Origin: Gammaproteobacteria bacterium
Lineage (GTDB): Bacteria > Pseudomonadota > Gammaproteobacteria > Pseudomonadales > Azotimanducaceae
Assembly (NCBI GenBank): GCA_009840305.1
Contig: VXNY01000024.1
Coordinates: 1-64,000 of the forward strand
Reading direction: 5' to 3'
DNA length: 64,000 nt
The notes beneath the pieces are model-generated. The model did not search any database. It had not been told where the DNA came from and saw nothing but the letters and a program-made list of their open reading frames with translations. Positions 46,163 to 55,702 of this stretch are shown here, one piece after another. How positions within the stretch are numbered: position 1 is the stretch's first letter; the number at the start of each line of letters is the position of its first letter. A program made the position numbers and the translations under genes.

Positions 46163-46651
46163 CTACCTAATCTCAAGACCCCAAGACACAAGCTGATCGT
46201 TGCGAAAATAGAAATCGCCAGCTATTTGCTTTCCTCCCAATACATGGGGCAACCAGTACTGATCGTCTTCCCACATTAATGCGTAGGGAATGGCACTCTT
46301 TGAACACCAAAAAGGAGTCGCTTCTTTAGTTTCCTTTAGTGTTCCTGAGAACTCCGTAGCGACGAAAACCGCACCCTGCAACGCAAACCCGTTCACCAAA
46401 TCCTGAAAACGCAATAAGCCACGACTTTGAGGATTGTGCGCAATGATTCCAACTTCTTCTTCGCACTCGCGAACCGCGCAAGCAAGGAGCGACTCGGATT
46501 TTGTGACCTTTCCTCCAGGCGCATTCACTTTTCCCGCGCCGTGCCCGCGCTTCTTCTCGATTAAAAGAACTTCTTCATCTCGTAAGACATAGATGAGTGT
46601 CGCTATAACGGGAGGTTTCCAATCCTCGAGAAATAAGCGACCACTGTGCAT
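46163..46651 (-). CDS. Nudix hydrolase (MutT-like)
   Basis: A 162-residue hydrolase. The Nudix box GGKVTKSESLLACAVRECEEEVGI fits GX5EX7REUXEEXGU and is intact. The preceding LLIEKKRGHGAGKVNAPGGK is like eukaryotic MTH1 and bacterial 8-oxo-dGTP diphosphatases, as are the Trp-rich substrate residues later on (MWEDDQYWLPH). Probable role is cleaning oxidised nucleotides. It lies 5 bp downstream of the dUTPase gene on the same strand, so the pair is a nucleotide-sanitation operon. Confidence 0.92.
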   Translation of the reverse strand: MHSGRLFLEDWKPPVIATLIYVLRDEEVLLIEKKRGHGAGKVNAPGGKVTKSESLLACAVRECEEEVGIIAHNPQSRGLLRFQDLVNGFALQGAVFVATEFSGTLKETKEATPFWCSKSAIPYALMWEDDQYWLPHVLGGKQIAGDFYFRNDQLVSWGLEIR

Positions 46652-46656
46652 CGTGC

Positions 46657-47307
46657 CTAGGGGTGCTGTCTCTTTTCGGTTAGTTCACGATACCGATTGT
46701 CTAGCTGGCTATACAAATCGGAAAGGAATTTAGAGTGGTAGGGATCAAGTGTCAGAACAAGTTCCGCAAGATGCACGTTGTCTTCTTTCCCATTCCAAAA
46801 TTTCTGGTAGCTTCCATCCTTGTAACCGTTCGCTTGTCGAAATCGATTTAGAACGTTTTTCCCTTTATATATGCCGTATAGATCGTGCAAAGGAAAAGGC
46901 AGGGCGTTCATCATGTCCATGAAAGCCATCGTGTCGAATCGACCGTCTAAAGCTTGGTGGGCTAGTTTTTCCACAGAGGGAATAAAACTGGGACCAACCA
47001 CGCTACAATCCTGCTCCTGCGCGACCATCTCGCGCGCGAGTTCTTCGATACTTTGTTCAGCAACGATGATCATCGAAAGACCGAAGTGCCATATATCAAC
47101 GATCTCTAGTTTGACCTGAACAAGATCTGGTTCTTGGAGTTTCCACCACTTCCAACCGTAGTGATCTAGAAGTTCTGCACATTCGGTCCAAATGGCGCGG
47201 TGAAACGGATAGCCTTGCTTGTGCCATTGGGGATGTACTTGTTGATTGTGCGTGTGCTGTAAATCCATCATTTCGCGTAGGCACGAGACAAAAGATGTCG
47301 CAGTCAC
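46657..47307 (-). CDS. Dimeric (all-alpha) dUTP diphosphatase
   Basis: Hydrolyses dUTP to dUMP and PPi, limiting uracil in DNA. The protein is all-helical, of the MazG-like NTP pyrophosphohydrolase superfamily: ECAELLDHYGWKWWK (ExxE metal site) and KLEIVDIWHFGLS are the dimeric dUTPase signatures. It is 216 residues from a GTG start at 47307; an ATG at 47271 is also possible because family N-termini vary. This dimeric form is unrelated to the trimeric Dut used by most gammaproteobacteria. Confidence 0.9.
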   Translation of the reverse strand: MTATSFVSCLREMMDLQHTHNQQVHPQWHKQGYPFHRAIWTECAELLDHYGWKWWKLQEPDLVQVKLEIVDIWHFGLSMIIVAEQSIEELAREMVAQEQDCSVVGPSFIPSVEKLAHQALDGRFDTMAFMDMMNALPFPLHDLYGIYKGKNVLNRFRQANGYKDGSYQKFWNGKEDNVHLAELVLTLDPYHSKFLSDLYSQLDNRYRELTEKRQHP

Positions 47308-48024
47308 TTGTTAACTTTCCTGTTCTCGATTGGCTTAACTCTACGAAAAATCCGGCGCACAGCTTTTATCGCTTGTACTTCACCCAGTTCAAACAATAGT
47401 CCTGAACAAACTTCAGACTTTGATTCTAATGTACGATCAAGTCGGATTGACAATATGTTAGCAAGGAAATTAACGAAATACACGGTAATTTGAAGAATGT
47501 TCCGACTGAATGGCAAACTCGAGAAGGATTGATTACAGATTCTAGGCTGATAGACCTTGCACGATCTGCAATCGAATTTCGATTTTGGCGTAGCGTAGTA
47601 ATCACCCAATGGTGTCTTTGGCTTCTCTTCGTCTGACTTCAACTTAACTATCCAGAACGAAGAATGGTACCTTCGTCAAATTTCTTCTACACCGCCAACG
47701 AATGTAGATATGTCGCTACTAACAATGCATAGGCCGCCCATCGTGCATCTAAAACGGTTCCCGAGGAGGACTATTCTTGATGAGGCCATTCACATAATTC
47801 GATAGCTTCTTGTCGAATCTGACAATCGTTGCGCCCGGGGACTTTGGGAAACATGACCTCGGCGGCGGCTACCGTCGTCATGCACCAGTTAATCGCCGAC
47901 GACAGAGGTAATGGAAACGGCCGATAGAAGTAGCAGCGCAGGTTGCACTAACGTTTCAAACAGAGGGATGCCGAATAAACATCCGCACACGAAACAGCCT
48001 GTGCAGATTTGACTAAGAGTAGGA
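47308..48024. other. Gene-poor stretch with weak ORF and relic-like frame
   Basis: About 700 bases between two minus-strand genes. A 112-codon minus-strand frame (47642 to 47304) ends in the start codon of the dUTPase gene. It begins KSDEEKPKTPLGDYYATPK and has no recognised domain; it may be a real small gene but I cannot support it. Another minus-strand frame, ending at TAG 47771-47773 and open back to ~47944, reads like protein and is listed separately. No RNA gene was recognised. Confidence 0.4.
47771..47944 (-). pseudogene. Short coding-like relic, cysteine-containing
   Basis: The frame begins right after an in-frame TAG and reads CNLRCYFYRPFPLPLSSAIN, then AAAEVMFPKVPGRNDCQIRQ and ends ELCEWPHQE at TAG 47771-47773. 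The composition looks like a natural protein with spaced cysteines. Only a 36-codon part would be translated if ATG 47881 were the start. Upstream, another frame continues with cysteine-rich sequence (CTGCFVCGCLFGIP), which suggests a frameshift. No family was recognised. Confidence 0.3.
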
Positions 48025-48543
48025 TTATGCTTGTGCCCTCAGTAAGTCCATATGGTGTTTCATTCCACGAAGGACTAGGAAACCGATAGGGTACGCAAAT
48101 GCTACGGCTAACGGTATTGCGGCTAGTAAAACTGTGTAATCTAAAATTCCGAAGGGTTGACTCCCAAAAAAGAAGAGTAATGTGCCAGTGAGTCCCCCAT
48201 ACACAAGAAATGCTACTACACTGATCGACACTGTAGCGGATAAAGGAGTACCTATGAACCGATTCAAGAATTCAAATTGGTTCACGTATCTTTTTACTTC
48301 ATTTTGTCGTGCGAAAATGCCAACCATGAACGGAGAGAGACAGAGCATACCTACAGACACTGCGATAAGGAGAAGCAGTCCTTGAGATAGCATAGCGAGA
48401 ATCGTCTCTGTTTCACCTAACACTACCAACCTGATTACCTTGTAGCTATGTATGTAGAGGAACACTGTAGTCACTCCAAGAAGAATATATCCTTGATAAA
48501 TCCTTCGGGCGCTTTTTTTCGTAGCGTCACTCCAGGATGTCAT
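48025..48543 (-). CDS. Integral membrane protein, unknown
   Basis: About 172 residues from ATG 48543 (MTSWSDATKKSARRIYQGYI); a longer in-frame start at 48588 exists. Four hydrophobic segments: YILLGVTTVFLYIHSY, LSQGLLLLIAVSVGMLCLSPFMVG, ATVSISVVAFLVYGGLTGTLLFF and YTVLLAAIPLAVAFAYPIGFLVL. The central loop is charged (RQNEVKRYVNQFEFLNRF). No family was recognised. It is divergent from lon across ~320 bp. Confidence 0.6.
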   Translation of the reverse strand: MTSWSDATKKSARRIYQGYILLGVTTVFLYIHSYKVIRLVVLGETETILAMLSQGLLLLIAVSVGMLCLSPFMVGIFARQNEVKRYVNQFEFLNRFIGTPLSATVSISVVAFLVYGGLTGTLLFFFGSQPFGILDYTVLLAAIPLAVAFAYPIGFLVLRGMKHHMDLLRAQA

Positions 48544-48867
48544 ATCAAATACATTTCTGTTTCGAACTCTCAACTTGTTCAAAAGCAAAGCTCCAATGTT
48601 CTAAGAAATAATGCACGAAATCGTTCTTCGATTCCAATTTGTTCGTTCATCCATGAACTCACATGCAAATGTTGCCAGTAACGAAGAAAGGCTACAAAGA
48701 TTTTATCGTTTAATCAAATAAAATCATCTATAGATAACTAGGTTTGATTTGAATCTCTGGTTTTCTGACTTCAGCAACAAAGAAGAGCCAGTAAACCATT
48801 GGTTGAATTCACTTCAATTGACCATATTTACTAATTCATGAACAGACACGAACAAAGCACTCATTAG

Positions 48868-51186
48868 ATGGCAGTTGCACCCGTTTTACCATTAAAAAAT
48901 CTCGTGATTTATCCCGGGCAAATTGCGCCAATTGCCGTGGGTCGAGAAAAGTCACTGCGTGCAGTAACGAAGGCGATGGAATCTAATAACTTGATCCTGA
49001 CCGTACTGCAACGCGAGCAAGACATGGAAGATCCAGTCAAACAGGACTTATACACCATCGGATCTCTTTGTACCATTAAACGAGTCGATAAACGTAATTC
49101 TGGTGCACAGGTAATTGCAGAAGCTCTACAACGAGTGCAAATTCATCGAGTATATAACAACAAAGAATACATGTCCGCGCAGTATGTTGAACTCACAAAT
49201 CTCGCTGATGTTTTTCCAAAGGTTAGCGCTAGCGCCGTTGCAACCCATGCCACGGCGCTGGAATATGCTCAGAAAATTGCTAGCGTTCTTAACCCCGATA
49301 AAAGTGAACAGGTCTACCAACAATTTGTTGGGCAATACAAAAATCCAATTACGCAGATGTACCGAATTGCCTCGTACGCGAAACATCTCCACGTCGAACA
49401 AGCTCAAGAAATTCTAGAAATAGATGACGTCGACAAACTCATGGATTTTGTACTCGATGTACTGAAGAACGAACTGTCAATTGCGGAAATTCAACTCGAA
49501 ATTCAGAGTTCGGCGCACGAAGGAATGGAGCAACAACAACGGGAACATTTGTTAAGACAACAAAAGCGTGCAATAGAACAAGCATTGGGTGAAGGCGAAA
49601 ACGACGACGAGATTGCAGAGCTCAAGGAACAACTCCGGCAGGCAAATATTCCTGAAAACGCAAAGAAAGAAGTTGACCGGGAGCTACGTCGACTCGCTAG
49701 GATGTCTCCGCATGCGTCAGACTTTCAAGTTGCTCGAAGTTATCTAGAACTAGTCGCTGAGCTACCTTGGAACGTGGTGACCGAAGACAATCTTGAACTA
49801 GGCCATGCAAAAGAAATCTTAGAAGAGGATCACTTTGGTTTAGCAGATGTCAAGGACCGAATACTCGAATCACTCGCGGTTTTGAAACTCAACCCCGAAG
49901 CGAAAGCGTCGATCCTCTGTTTCGTTGGTCCGCCCGGAGTTGGAAAAACCTCTCTCGGACAATCAATCGCCCGCGCGATGGGTCGCAAATTCGAACGAAT
50001 GAGCCTTGGCGGCTTGCACGACGAAGCTGAACTACGAGGACATCGTCGGACTTACATCGGTTCGATGCCTGGTCGCATTCTCCAAGCGATTCGCAGATGT
50101 GGAGTGCGAAACCCTGTTCTGATGCTCGACGAACTCGACAAATTGGGAAGGGATTTTCGTGGTGACCCCTCAGCCGCGTTGATGGAAATTCTCGACCCCG
50201 CTCAAAACATCGAATTCCGAGACAACTACCTCAATCTGCCATTTGATCTTTCAAAAGTGTTCTTTATTACAACTGCAAACACACTTGAAGGCATACTACG
50301 ACCACTGCTTGATCGATTAGAAGTTATAGAATTGACCGGATACAGCGAATTAGAAAAACTGGAAATTGCTCGTCGATTTTTAATTCCTCGTCAAACGCTA
50401 AACGCTGGGTTGCAAGAACCTCAAATGCAGTTCACCAACGGTGGTTTGAAACATGTCGTTCGACGCTATACACGCGAAGCCGGAGTTCGAAATTTAGAAA
50501 GAACAATCGAGAGCATTGCTCGAAAACGAGCAAAAAATAGCCTTCTTGAAAACACAACTCGCGGGAAGTTAAACGTCGAGAAGGTTGTCGAGTTACTAGG
50601 TCCAGAAAAGTTTCGCGAAGATCGCAATCGACGAACGCTCACGAATGGTGTCGCAACCGGCTTAGCTTGGACGGAAGCTGGAGGTGACGTACTTTACGTC
50701 GAGGCTTCCTTAACCTCGAAAGATGACAAAGTTACCATCACTGGTCATGTCGGCCAAGTTATGCAAGAGTCCGCGAAAGCAGCCCGAAGTTACATATGGT
50801 CAGTAGCTGATGAACTACATATTGACCGTGAAGCGATCGAAGAGTCAGGCGTGCATATCCACATTCCAGCGGGCGCGGTACCAAAGGACGGACCATCCGC
50901 TGGCATCACTATGGCTACAGCGCTTGCTAGTGCCTACAGCTCGAAGATTGTCCGAGACGACATCGCGATGACTGGAGAACTCACATTATCGGGATTGGTA
51001 CTACCGGTTGGTGGTGTCCGTGAAAAGATCCTTGCTGCTCATCGATCTGGCATCAAACATGTGATTCTTCCGAAAGATAACGCGTCAGAATTAGAGAAGC
51101 TCCCGACATCCGTACGTGAAGACATGGAGATTAGTTTAGTCGAGACTCTCACTGATGTAGTAAAAATAGCGATTCCAAATCTTTGA
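48868..51186 (+). CDS. lon: ATP-dependent protease Lon
   Basis: Cytosolic AAA+ protease that degrades misfolded and regulatory proteins. 772 residues. The N-terminal substrate-binding domain starts LPLKNLVIYPGQIAPIAVGR. Walker A GPPGVGKTSL is at ~354-363 and Walker B VLMLDELDK follows. The proteolytic dyad is Ser677 in KDGPSAGIT and Lys720 in VREKILAAHR. Slightly shorter than E. coli Lon (784) but complete. The ~280 bp upstream carry no gene and should hold its promoter; no clear sigma-32 motif was identified by eye. It is not next to clpX as in E. coli. Confidence 0.97.
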   Translation: MAVAPVLPLKNLVIYPGQIAPIAVGREKSLRAVTKAMESNNLILTVLQREQDMEDPVKQDLYTIGSLCTIKRVDKRNSGAQVIAEALQRVQIHRVYNNKEYMSAQYVELTNLADVFPKVSASAVATHATALEYAQKIASVLNPDKSEQVYQQFVGQYKNPITQMYRIASYAKHLHVEQAQEILEIDDVDKLMDFVLDVLKNELSIAEIQLEIQSSAHEGMEQQQREHLLRQQKRAIEQALGEGENDDEIAELKEQLRQANIPENAKKEVDRELRRLARMSPHASDFQVARSYLELVAELPWNVVTEDNLELGHAKEILEEDHFGLADVKDRILESLAVLKLNPEAKASILCFVGPPGVGKTSLGQSIARAMGRKFERMSLGGLHDEAELRGHRRTYIGSMPGRILQAIRRCGVRNPVLMLDELDKLGRDFRGDPSAALMEILDPAQNIEFRDNYLNLPFDLSKVFFITTANTLEGILRPLLDRLEVIELTGYSELEKLEIARRFLIPRQTLNAGLQEPQMQFTNGGLKHVVRRYTREAGVRNLERTIESIARKRAKNSLLENTTRGKLNVEKVVELLGPEKFREDRNRRTLTNGVATGLAWTEAGGDVLYVEASLTSKDDKVTITGHVGQVMQESAKAARSYIWSVADELHIDREAIEESGVHIHIPAGAVPKDGPSAGITMATALASAYSSKIVRDDIAMTGELTLSGLVLPVGGVREKILAAHRSGIKHVILPKDNASELEKLPTSVREDMEISLVETLTDVVKIAIPNL

Positions 51187-51286
51187 CGTACAAACTAGCG
51201 CGAATGGACTTCAGCTCTCGCGAACGCAACTTGCTACAATCCCAATCTCCCACCTACGAAGTCAACAATAGGAAAAGTAAGACAGA

Positions 51287-51586
51287 ATGAGTGAAGTCGA
51301 CGGAACTTGGAACATCGAAGTAAACACTCCCATGGGCAAGCAAAGTGCCGAAGTAAGCGTTGACGCCGATGGAGATAGTTTTACGGGGTCAATCGCGATC
51401 ACTCAAGGATCCTCTCCAATAACCGACGGCCAAGTAGATGGGAACAAGCTAACTTGGTCTGTGAAAATCACTCAACCGATGCCAATGACTTTGGAGTTTG
51501 CGGTAGAGGTGAATGGGGACGATATGTCTGGATTTGTGAAACTGGGAATGTTTGGTAGCTCCGCCGTCAAAGGTTCTCGCGCTTAG
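51287..51586 (+). CDS. Small beta-rich conserved-type protein
   Basis: A 99-residue protein without signal peptide or membrane helix. Regular beta-strand pattern: GTWNIEVNTPMGKQSAEVSV, DSFTGSIAI, KLTWSVKITQPMPMTLEFAVEV, DDMSGFVKLGMFG. This looks like a lipocalin-like or small barrel fold. Similar small proteins occur next to many metabolic genes in environmental bacteria, but I cannot assign a function. ATG 51287 follows a purine-rich AGGAAAAGTAAGACAG stretch. Confidence 0.7.
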   Translation: MSEVDGTWNIEVNTPMGKQSAEVSVDADGDSFTGSIAITQGSSPITDGQVDGNKLTWSVKITQPMPMTLEFAVEVNGDDMSGFVKLGMFGSSAVKGSRA

Positions 51587-51587
51587 T

Positions 51588-52520
51588 CTAACTTGGGTAC
51601 GGGATATTCCCACCACTCAAAATCACACCAACCCGCTTCGCGACGTACGATGGGTTATCCAGCATGGCTGCGACGACGACGGCCGCTGATGGTTCGATTA
51701 CGACTTTCATCATCTCAAATACTAGACCTACCGCGCGCTTAATTGAGTCTTCGGTTGCTAAGGCTATTCGTGTCTTGGCTTCTTTGAGAATACCGAAATT
51801 TAGTTCTCCTAACGACGAGCGCAACCCGTCCGCAATGGTGACTGGTGGTTGAGGAGGCTGCCGATAACCAGACCGCATTGATAAATATGCGTCTTTAGCT
51901 AACTCCGGTTCGGCACATACAACCTCAACGTTTCCGTTTGCCGCAAGAATAGCACCGCTCGCAAGTCCTCCACCTCCGACTGGAACCCATATTTGATCCA
52001 GATTTCGTTCGGATTCTAGCAGTTCCATGGTGACGGTTCCTTGACCAGCAACAATTCTCGCATCGTCATAAGGATGAATGAACGTTGCTTCATGTTGCCT
52101 CAAAAATTCTTCCAGCACACTTTCGCGACTCTCGAGTTCTTGGCCACAGTCTACAAGCGTAGCACCGTACCTTTCCATGTTGCGACGTTTGAAAGGCGAC
52201 GCATCTGTCGGTACGACGACAAAACTCTTCATTTCGCGCAAACTCGTAGCCCAAGCTATCGCCGCTCCATGGTTGCCCGAAGAGTGGGTTACCACGAACT
52301 CAATGTCGGAAGACAGTTGCATTACGACATTGACGGCACCTCGTGCTTTGAAAGCTCCCGTCTTCTGAAAATTCTCGCATTTAAAAAGAAGCTCCGTTCC
52401 CACTACTTCGTTCAAACTCCGGCTCCGAAGAACGGGCGTGTGATGGATGTGTGGTGCAATACGAGATGCTGCTGCTTGTACGCAATCCCTCGTGGGAATT
52501 CTCAAAGCTTGGGTTTCCAA
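51588..52520 (-). CDS. PLP-dependent serine/threonine dehydratase or racemase
   Basis: A 310-residue fold-type II PLP enzyme. Schiff-base Lys58 is in FQKTGAFKARGA, SSGNHGAAIA binds substrate/PLP and VGGGGLASG binds the phosphate. Without a C-terminal ACT domain it is the short, catabolic-type threonine/serine dehydratase, serine racemase or 3-hydroxyaspartate dehydratase family; these cannot be told apart here. Its start overlaps the glnS 3' end by 19 bases on the same strand, suggesting co-transcription. Confidence 0.9.
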   Translation of the reverse strand: METQALRIPTRDCVQAAASRIAPHIHHTPVLRSRSLNEVVGTELLFKCENFQKTGAFKARGAVNVVMQLSSDIEFVVTHSSGNHGAAIAWATSLREMKSFVVVPTDASPFKRRNMERYGATLVDCGQELESRESVLEEFLRQHEATFIHPYDDARIVAGQGTVTMELLESERNLDQIWVPVGGGGLASGAILAANGNVEVVCAEPELAKDAYLSMRSGYRQPPQPPVTIADGLRSSLGELNFGILKEAKTRIALATEDSIKRAVGLVFEMMKVVIEPSAAVVVAAMLDNPSYVAKRVGVILSGGNIPYPS

Positions 52521-54193
52521 CCTTGATTGAGTGGAACCGTTCGATGAAATACTAGCTGGTCTTGATTAGGACTCTCGTCAAAACTTCTAAAGTAAAAACC
52601 TAATCGCTCGAATTGAAAGTTGGGGTCATCTGAAATCGCAAATACAGCTTTTTCGACAAATCCGTGGTGTACCACGTGTGAATCCGGATTGAACTCTAGT
52701 TCAAATTTTTCCTGACGTGGGATTGGAACACTAAATAATCGATCGTAATCGTGCATCTCTGCTTTGACCCCGTTGTTGGCGGTAACGAATTGAATCACAC
52801 CTTTGGGTTTGAGACCACTTGAGTCCGAGCCACTCTTAGAACTAGGGTAGTACTTGGCAAACACTTTGGTAACAGTACCATCTTCGTCGCGTTCCACGTC
52901 CAAACATTCGATAATGAATGCATATCGAAGACGGACTAAACCTCCGGGCACGAGCCGCCTGAATTTCGGTGGTGGGCTAATCGCAAAGTCGTCGTGATCG
53001 ATATAGATCGTTCTACCGAATGTAAGTGTTCGAACTCCTAACTCTTCATTTTTAGGATGCCACGGAGCTTCAAGCACCAATTCATCGGCCTCGATATTAG
53101 TGATTTCTACTGCTAAGGGTTGCTTCACGGCCATCGCGCGTCTGGTCGTGCTCTCCAAAGTGTTGCGAATGCAAAAGTCGAGGAGCTCGGTTTCAATATT
53201 GTTGTTTTGTTTGGTAACCCCTACTCGATTACAAAAATCACGTATCGCCGCAGGTGGAACTCCTCGCTTTCGGAGCCCAGACAGCGTCGGCATTCTCGGA
53301 TCGTCCCATCCAGAAACGAAACGGTTTTCCACAAGCTGATTCAACACTCGTTTGGACATTACGTTATATTCCAAACCTAAGCGTGAAAACTCTATCTGTG
53401 GTGGGTGAAAATTGATGTTTATGTTTTCTAGCACCCAATCATATAGAGGTCGATGGTCAGCAAATTCCAACGTGCACAAAGAGTGCGTTACCCCTTCCAA
53501 GGCATCACAAATACAGTGTGTAAAGTCATACATCGGGTAGATACACCATTGGGAGTCAGTACGATGGTGTGAAGCGTGGATGATGCGATAGAGTACTGGA
53601 TCACGCATGTTTATGTTGGGTGCGCGCATGTCAATTTTTGCACGCAACGTTTTTAATCCCGTCGCGAATTCTCCAGCTCTCATGCGGCGAAACAATTCGA
53701 GATTTTCTTCCTTAGAACGGTTTCGAAAAGGGCTATCGGTACCTGGTTCAATTAACGAACCACGACTTCGCTGTAGTTCTTCAAAACTCAGATCACACAC
53801 AAAAGCTTTATCGCGCTTGATCAATTCCTCGGCAAACTCGTAGAGTTGTGGAAAATAATCGGATGCGAATGTTAAACGACTTTCCCAATCAAATCCGAGC
53901 CACTTTACGTCTCTCTGAATAGCGACCACGAAGGCTTCACTTTCACTAAGTGGATTCGTATCGTCAAACCGTAAGTAGGTAATTCCGCCAAATTCTTCAG
54001 CGATGCCAAAATTTAGACAGATAGATTTAGCATGACCAATGTGCAGATAACCGTTCGGTTCAGGAGGAAATCTCGTTACTACACCGCCACTTATTCGCTC
54101 TTCTTGAATATCTCGTGAGACTCGTTCGCGAATGAAATCTTTTATGGTGTCGTCATACATGCTGGAAATTGTAGAAAACTCCTTGTTTTTCAT
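52502..54193 (-). CDS. glnS: Glutamine-tRNA ligase
   Basis: Class I synthetase charging tRNA-Gln. FPPEPNGYLHIGHAKSI holds the HIGH motif, YLRFDDTNP follows, and YNVMSKRVLNQLVE is the KMSKS variant. The anticodon-binding beta-barrels form the C-terminal half. 563 residues from 54193; ATG 54160 is an alternative giving 552, nearer the E. coli length of 554. Presence of GlnRS fits a gammaproteobacterium. Its last bases overlap the dehydratase gene. Confidence 0.97.
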   Translation of the reverse strand: MKNKEFSTISSMYDDTIKDFIRERVSRDIQEERISGGVVTRFPPEPNGYLHIGHAKSICLNFGIAEEFGGITYLRFDDTNPLSESEAFVVAIQRDVKWLGFDWESRLTFASDYFPQLYEFAEELIKRDKAFVCDLSFEELQRSRGSLIEPGTDSPFRNRSKEENLELFRRMRAGEFATGLKTLRAKIDMRAPNINMRDPVLYRIIHASHHRTDSQWCIYPMYDFTHCICDALEGVTHSLCTLEFADHRPLYDWVLENININFHPPQIEFSRLGLEYNVMSKRVLNQLVENRFVSGWDDPRMPTLSGLRKRGVPPAAIRDFCNRVGVTKQNNNIETELLDFCIRNTLESTTRRAMAVKQPLAVEITNIEADELVLEAPWHPKNEELGVRTLTFGRTIYIDHDDFAISPPPKFRRLVPGGLVRLRYAFIIECLDVERDEDGTVTKVFAKYYPSSKSGSDSSGLKPKGVIQFVTANNGVKAEMHDYDRLFSVPIPRQEKFELEFNPDSHVVHHGFVEKAVFAISDDPNFQFERLGFYFRSFDESPNQDQLVFHRTVPLNQGWKPKL

Positions 54194-54247
54194 CCGGATA
54201 TGAACGACACAGACCCGACAGACCGACGCTGAACCGATTAGTTTGAG

Positions 54248-55636
54248 ATGACATTTTCAAAAATGTTGACATGGAGCTTCCTCTTATTGCTGTGGGGGAG
54301 CTTGGCAGGATGCGAAAACGCACAAACTGAACAACCACTAGATCGCATCAGAGCGACTTTCTTTGATCCACAGCATTATGTCGTTGCGCACGAAGGACTT
54401 CCTATAGGTACTTATACTCGTGTCGCTAGTCTGACCGATACCGACGAGTACGAATTTCGTACGACTCTGACTATGCCGAGCGCAAATGGTCTAATACTCG
54501 CTACGGATGCAGTATACCAGTTTCAAAAGCGGTCCCCGTACCTGCTGTCAGCCGCGACACGGACAACCTATACTGTAAGTAAAGACCGACCTTACCGAGT
54601 CGAACAACTCTATCCGTTTGCGACTAGCGACGTGGACAGACCAGCCAACGAAGCGTCGAAGAAAAAATATGGATTGCAGGATTTCTTTGCTTTGGAGCTA
54701 GCACTAATGGCAAATATAGAGTCTGTTGAAGGTGAGCTAGTTTCTGTTCCAACACCGTTTCACAAGAATGTCAAGTCGACGAAATGGACCATTAGTTACC
54801 GTGGGGACCAGAGTGTCATGGTGTCAAGTACAGTTGGTGACCGAGCAACCTTCTCTTTCCAACAAGGTTTACCACGTTTAGAAGAACTAATCGACGACAC
54901 TGGGTTGAGTATGCAGTGGATCTCCGTCGTCGATTTTGACGCTTTAAACTTGCGACCCCTTCATGTGGTCGAAGACATCAGAATACCAGTTGATCAGCCA
55001 ATAGAGCGTCCTGGAACTCTTACAACGCTGACGGTACAGTTCGAATTTGACGACGCTAAACTCGGTCCATGGTCGACCTTGCTTGACGCACGCAATACGC
55101 TAACGACCTCAACTGAGATTAAGCCTTCGTCTTTGGAACTCTTCGAATGGGGTGGAGAGCTGTTGGATAGGAGTACCGCACAAAAATTGCGGCCAATTGT
55201 TGCGGAAGCCATAAAAGGAATCGATGACGCACAATTAATTGTCGATACCCTAGTCGCCTATGTAAATCGAACCATCACTTATAAAAACTGGAATACACTT
55301 CAGTCAGTAGAAGAGACAATAGCCCAAAAAATTGGTGACTGTACGGAGTTCGCTCAACTTTTTACCGCACTCGCAACAGCTGCCGAACTGCCAACTCGAA
55401 CGGTTGTTGGGTTAGCATATCACGAAAGCTCGCAAACTTTTGGGATTCATGCTTGGAACGAAGTTTTGTTTGAGGATGGTTCCACTCGTATTGTAGACCC
55501 AACCTGGAATCAAATTCGCGCGGATGCGACCCATATCGAATTTCCACCAGCGTACCAACACGAAATCGTCAGTACGCTTAAGAACCTTCGCATCAAAGTA
55601 CTAAAAGTCGAACACAGTACCGATCATAGCACCTAA
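54248..55636 (+). CDS. Lipoprotein with transglutaminase-like domain
   Basis: A 462-residue protein. A lipobox (GSLAGC, Cys ~22) ends the signal peptide, so it is likely a lipoprotein. The N-terminal ~270 residues are beta-rich and unrecognised. The C-terminal transglutaminase-like domain has the Cys in KIGDCTEFAQLFTALATAAE, the His in GIHAWNEVLF and the Asp in RIVDPTWNQI, so the Cys-His-Asp triad is complete. Such envelope proteins may be proteases or peptide-crosslinking enzymes; the substrate is unknown. Divergent from glnS. Confidence 0.85.
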   Translation: MTFSKMLTWSFLLLLWGSLAGCENAQTEQPLDRIRATFFDPQHYVVAHEGLPIGTYTRVASLTDTDEYEFRTTLTMPSANGLILATDAVYQFQKRSPYLLSAATRTTYTVSKDRPYRVEQLYPFATSDVDRPANEASKKKYGLQDFFALELALMANIESVEGELVSVPTPFHKNVKSTKWTISYRGDQSVMVSSTVGDRATFSFQQGLPRLEELIDDTGLSMQWISVVDFDALNLRPLHVVEDIRIPVDQPIERPGTLTTLTVQFEFDDAKLGPWSTLLDARNTLTTSTEIKPSSLELFEWGGELLDRSTAQKLRPIVAEAIKGIDDAQLIVDTLVAYVNRTITYKNWNTLQSVEETIAQKIGDCTEFAQLFTALATAAELPTRTVVGLAYHESSQTFGIHAWNEVLFEDGSTRIVDPTWNQIRADATHIEFPPAYQHEIVSTLKNLRIKVLKVEHSTDHST

Positions 55637-55702
55637 AGACAAGGAAGTCTTGTGATGAAGCTTGTATTAGCCTTGTCCTCTTGGTGTAGTGGCGAATAGA
55701 CA

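Noticed and set aside
47304..47642. 112-codon minus-strand frame ending at the dUTPase start
   Set aside because: No recognised domain, mixed composition, and overlapping frames of similar length on the other strand. The stop/start overlap with the dUTPase gene is suggestive, but not enough to call it.
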